Source: Nocardioides flavus (ex Wang et al. 2016) (lineage in GTDB: Bacteria; Actinomycetota; Actinomycetes; Propionibacteriales; Nocardioidaceae). From it: a stretch of 64,000 nucleotides of DNA. The stretch lies in contig NZ_BNAD01000004.1 in NCBI RefSeq assembly GCF_014653115.1, positions 248,001 through 312,000 of the forward strand, given 5' to 3'. This document shows, piece by piece, positions 63,365 to 64,000 of this stretch. Position numbers and translations under genes: made by a program. Every line of letters begins with the position of its first letter. Positions within the stretch are counted from its first letter, which is position 1. The notes under the pieces are model-generated. The model was not told the origin of the DNA. It searched no databases and saw only the letters and a program-made list of their open reading frames with translations.

Positions 63365-64000
63365 TCAGCCCTTGTCCAGGTAGGCCGACGCCGCGGAGCG
63401 CTCGACCTCGGCGACTGCTGCGGCGAGGACGGGCGCCTGCGCGAGCGCAGGATCCTCGGAGAGTAGCGCCTCGGCGGCCTCCCGGGCACGGACGATGGTC
63501 TTCTCGTCGCGCAGCACGCGGAGCGTGACGAGCCCGGAGCGGAACCCGGACTGGGTGGCGCCGAGCACGTCGCCCTCGCGGCGCTGCTCGAGGTCCACCC
63601 GGCTCAGCTCGAAGCCGTCGGTGGTCGCGGCGACCGCCTCGAGGCGCTCGCGCGCCGCCGATCCGACCTCGGCGTGCGAGACCAGCAGGCACAGCCCCGG
63701 GAGGCCGCCGCGACCCACCCGCCCGCGCAGCTGGTGGAGCTGGGAGACGCCGAAGCGGTCCGCGTCGAGCAGCACCATGGTCGTGGCGTTGTGGACGTCG
63801 ACGCCGACCTCGATGACGGTCGTCGAGACGAGGACGTCGATCTCGCCCGCGGCGAACGCGCGCATCGTGCGGTCCTTGTCGTCGGGGGCCATCCGTCCGT
63901 GCAGGACCGCGGTCCTCAGGCCCGCGAGGGGACCGGACGAGAGCTCGGCGTGGACCTCCTCGACCGCAGCGAGGGAGCGTTGCGGGGCGACCTCCTTGCC
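63365..64000 (-). CDS. recG: ATP-dependent DNA helicase RecG, C-terminal part (runs off right edge)
   Basis: 211 codons are visible. Helicase motifs V and VI are present: DVLVSTTVIEVGVDVHNATTMVLLDADRFGVSQLHQLRGRVGRGG, and the C-terminal RecG signature DGFELSRVDLEQRREGDVLGATQSGFRSGL. It reverses stalled forks and migrates Holliday junctions. Its N-terminal wedge and motifs I-IV are outside the window. Confidence 0.94.
   Translation of the reverse strand, partial: GKEVAPQRSLAAVEEVHAELSSGPLAGLRTAVLHGRMAPDDKDRTMRAFAAGEIDVLVSTTVIEVGVDVHNATTMVLLDADRFGVSQLHQLRGRVGRGGLPGLCLLVSHAEVGSAARERLEAVAATTDGFELSRVDLEQRREGDVLGATQSGFRSGLVTLRVLRDEKTIVRAREAAEALLSEDPALAQAPVLAAAVAEVERSAASAYLDKG

Overview
The window is very GC-rich chromosomal DNA with many GTG starts and tight ATGA/GTGA gene overlaps. 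It comes from a high-GC Gram-positive actinobacterium. Gene order matches the Mycobacterium tuberculosis Rv2867c-Rv2973c stretch (ispG-rip1-dxr, frr-pyrH-tsf-rpsB, xerC-dprA-comM-yraN, rnhB-lepB-rplS-trmD-rimM-rpsP, ffh-glnD-glnB-amtB-ftsY-smc, mutM-rnc-rpmF-coaD-rsmD-recG). The protein sequences look most like the Nocardioidaceae (Nocardioides type); this is inferred by eye, without a database search. No rRNA, tRNA, CRISPR array, insertion sequence or prophage was seen.

Positions 1-7.6 kb are the most accessory part. A TPR protein (cut by the left edge) diverges from a cytoplasmic-type subtilisin. An ECF-type sigma factor overlapping an unknown acidic protein lies on the other side of a five-gene sulfur cassette: MBL/rhodanese, rhodanese-DUF2892, TauE exporter, ArsR-rhodanese regulator and a CPVC membrane protein. 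The cassette has a clear -35/-10 promoter, a CsoR-family type operator at +1, and two copies of a TCCA-N8-TGGA palindrome, one on the -35 box and one just before the arsR-type gene. This suggests dual sulfane-sulfur control.

7.6-17.7 kb: a GNAT protein, the MEP-pathway genes ispG and dxr flanking the site-2 protease rip1, an adenylating-enzyme N-terminal fragment, a secreted M1 peptidase, a RIO kinase, a LOG-family protein and a GT4 glycosyltransferase whose 3' end overlaps the LOG gene. 17.8-29 kb: rlmN, cdsA, frr, pyrH, tsf and rpsB, then a secreted M23 peptidase, then xerC, dprA, comM and yraN. 29.4-34.6 kb: DUF2469, rnhB, lepB, rplS, a TrmD-GNAT fusion, rimM, a KH protein and rpsP. 34.8-42.5 kb: a GNAT, an amidohydrolase, a NYN-like protein, ffh and the nitrogen operon amtB-glnB-glnD.

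42.7-46.7 kb is a plus-strand polysaccharide island: an RgpF-like protein and a large GT2/CgeB glycosyltransferase broken by a one-base frameshift in a C tract. 46.7-53.2 kb: ftsY, a zinc-ribbon methyltransferase, a small membrane protein, a thioesterase and smc. 53-59.6 kb: a secreted protein, a surface-anchored LVIVD propeller, a glycolate-oxidase/aminotransferase pair, an MFS transporter and a small coiled-coil protein. 59.7-64 kb: mutM, rnc, rpmF, DUF177, coaD, rsmD and the 3' part of recG.

A recurring feature is a TAnnnT (-10-like) hexamer exactly 6-7 bases before the start codon, without a Shine-Dalgarno sequence. It is found at about fourteen genes and points to widespread leaderless transcripts. 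It also helps to fix several start codons.
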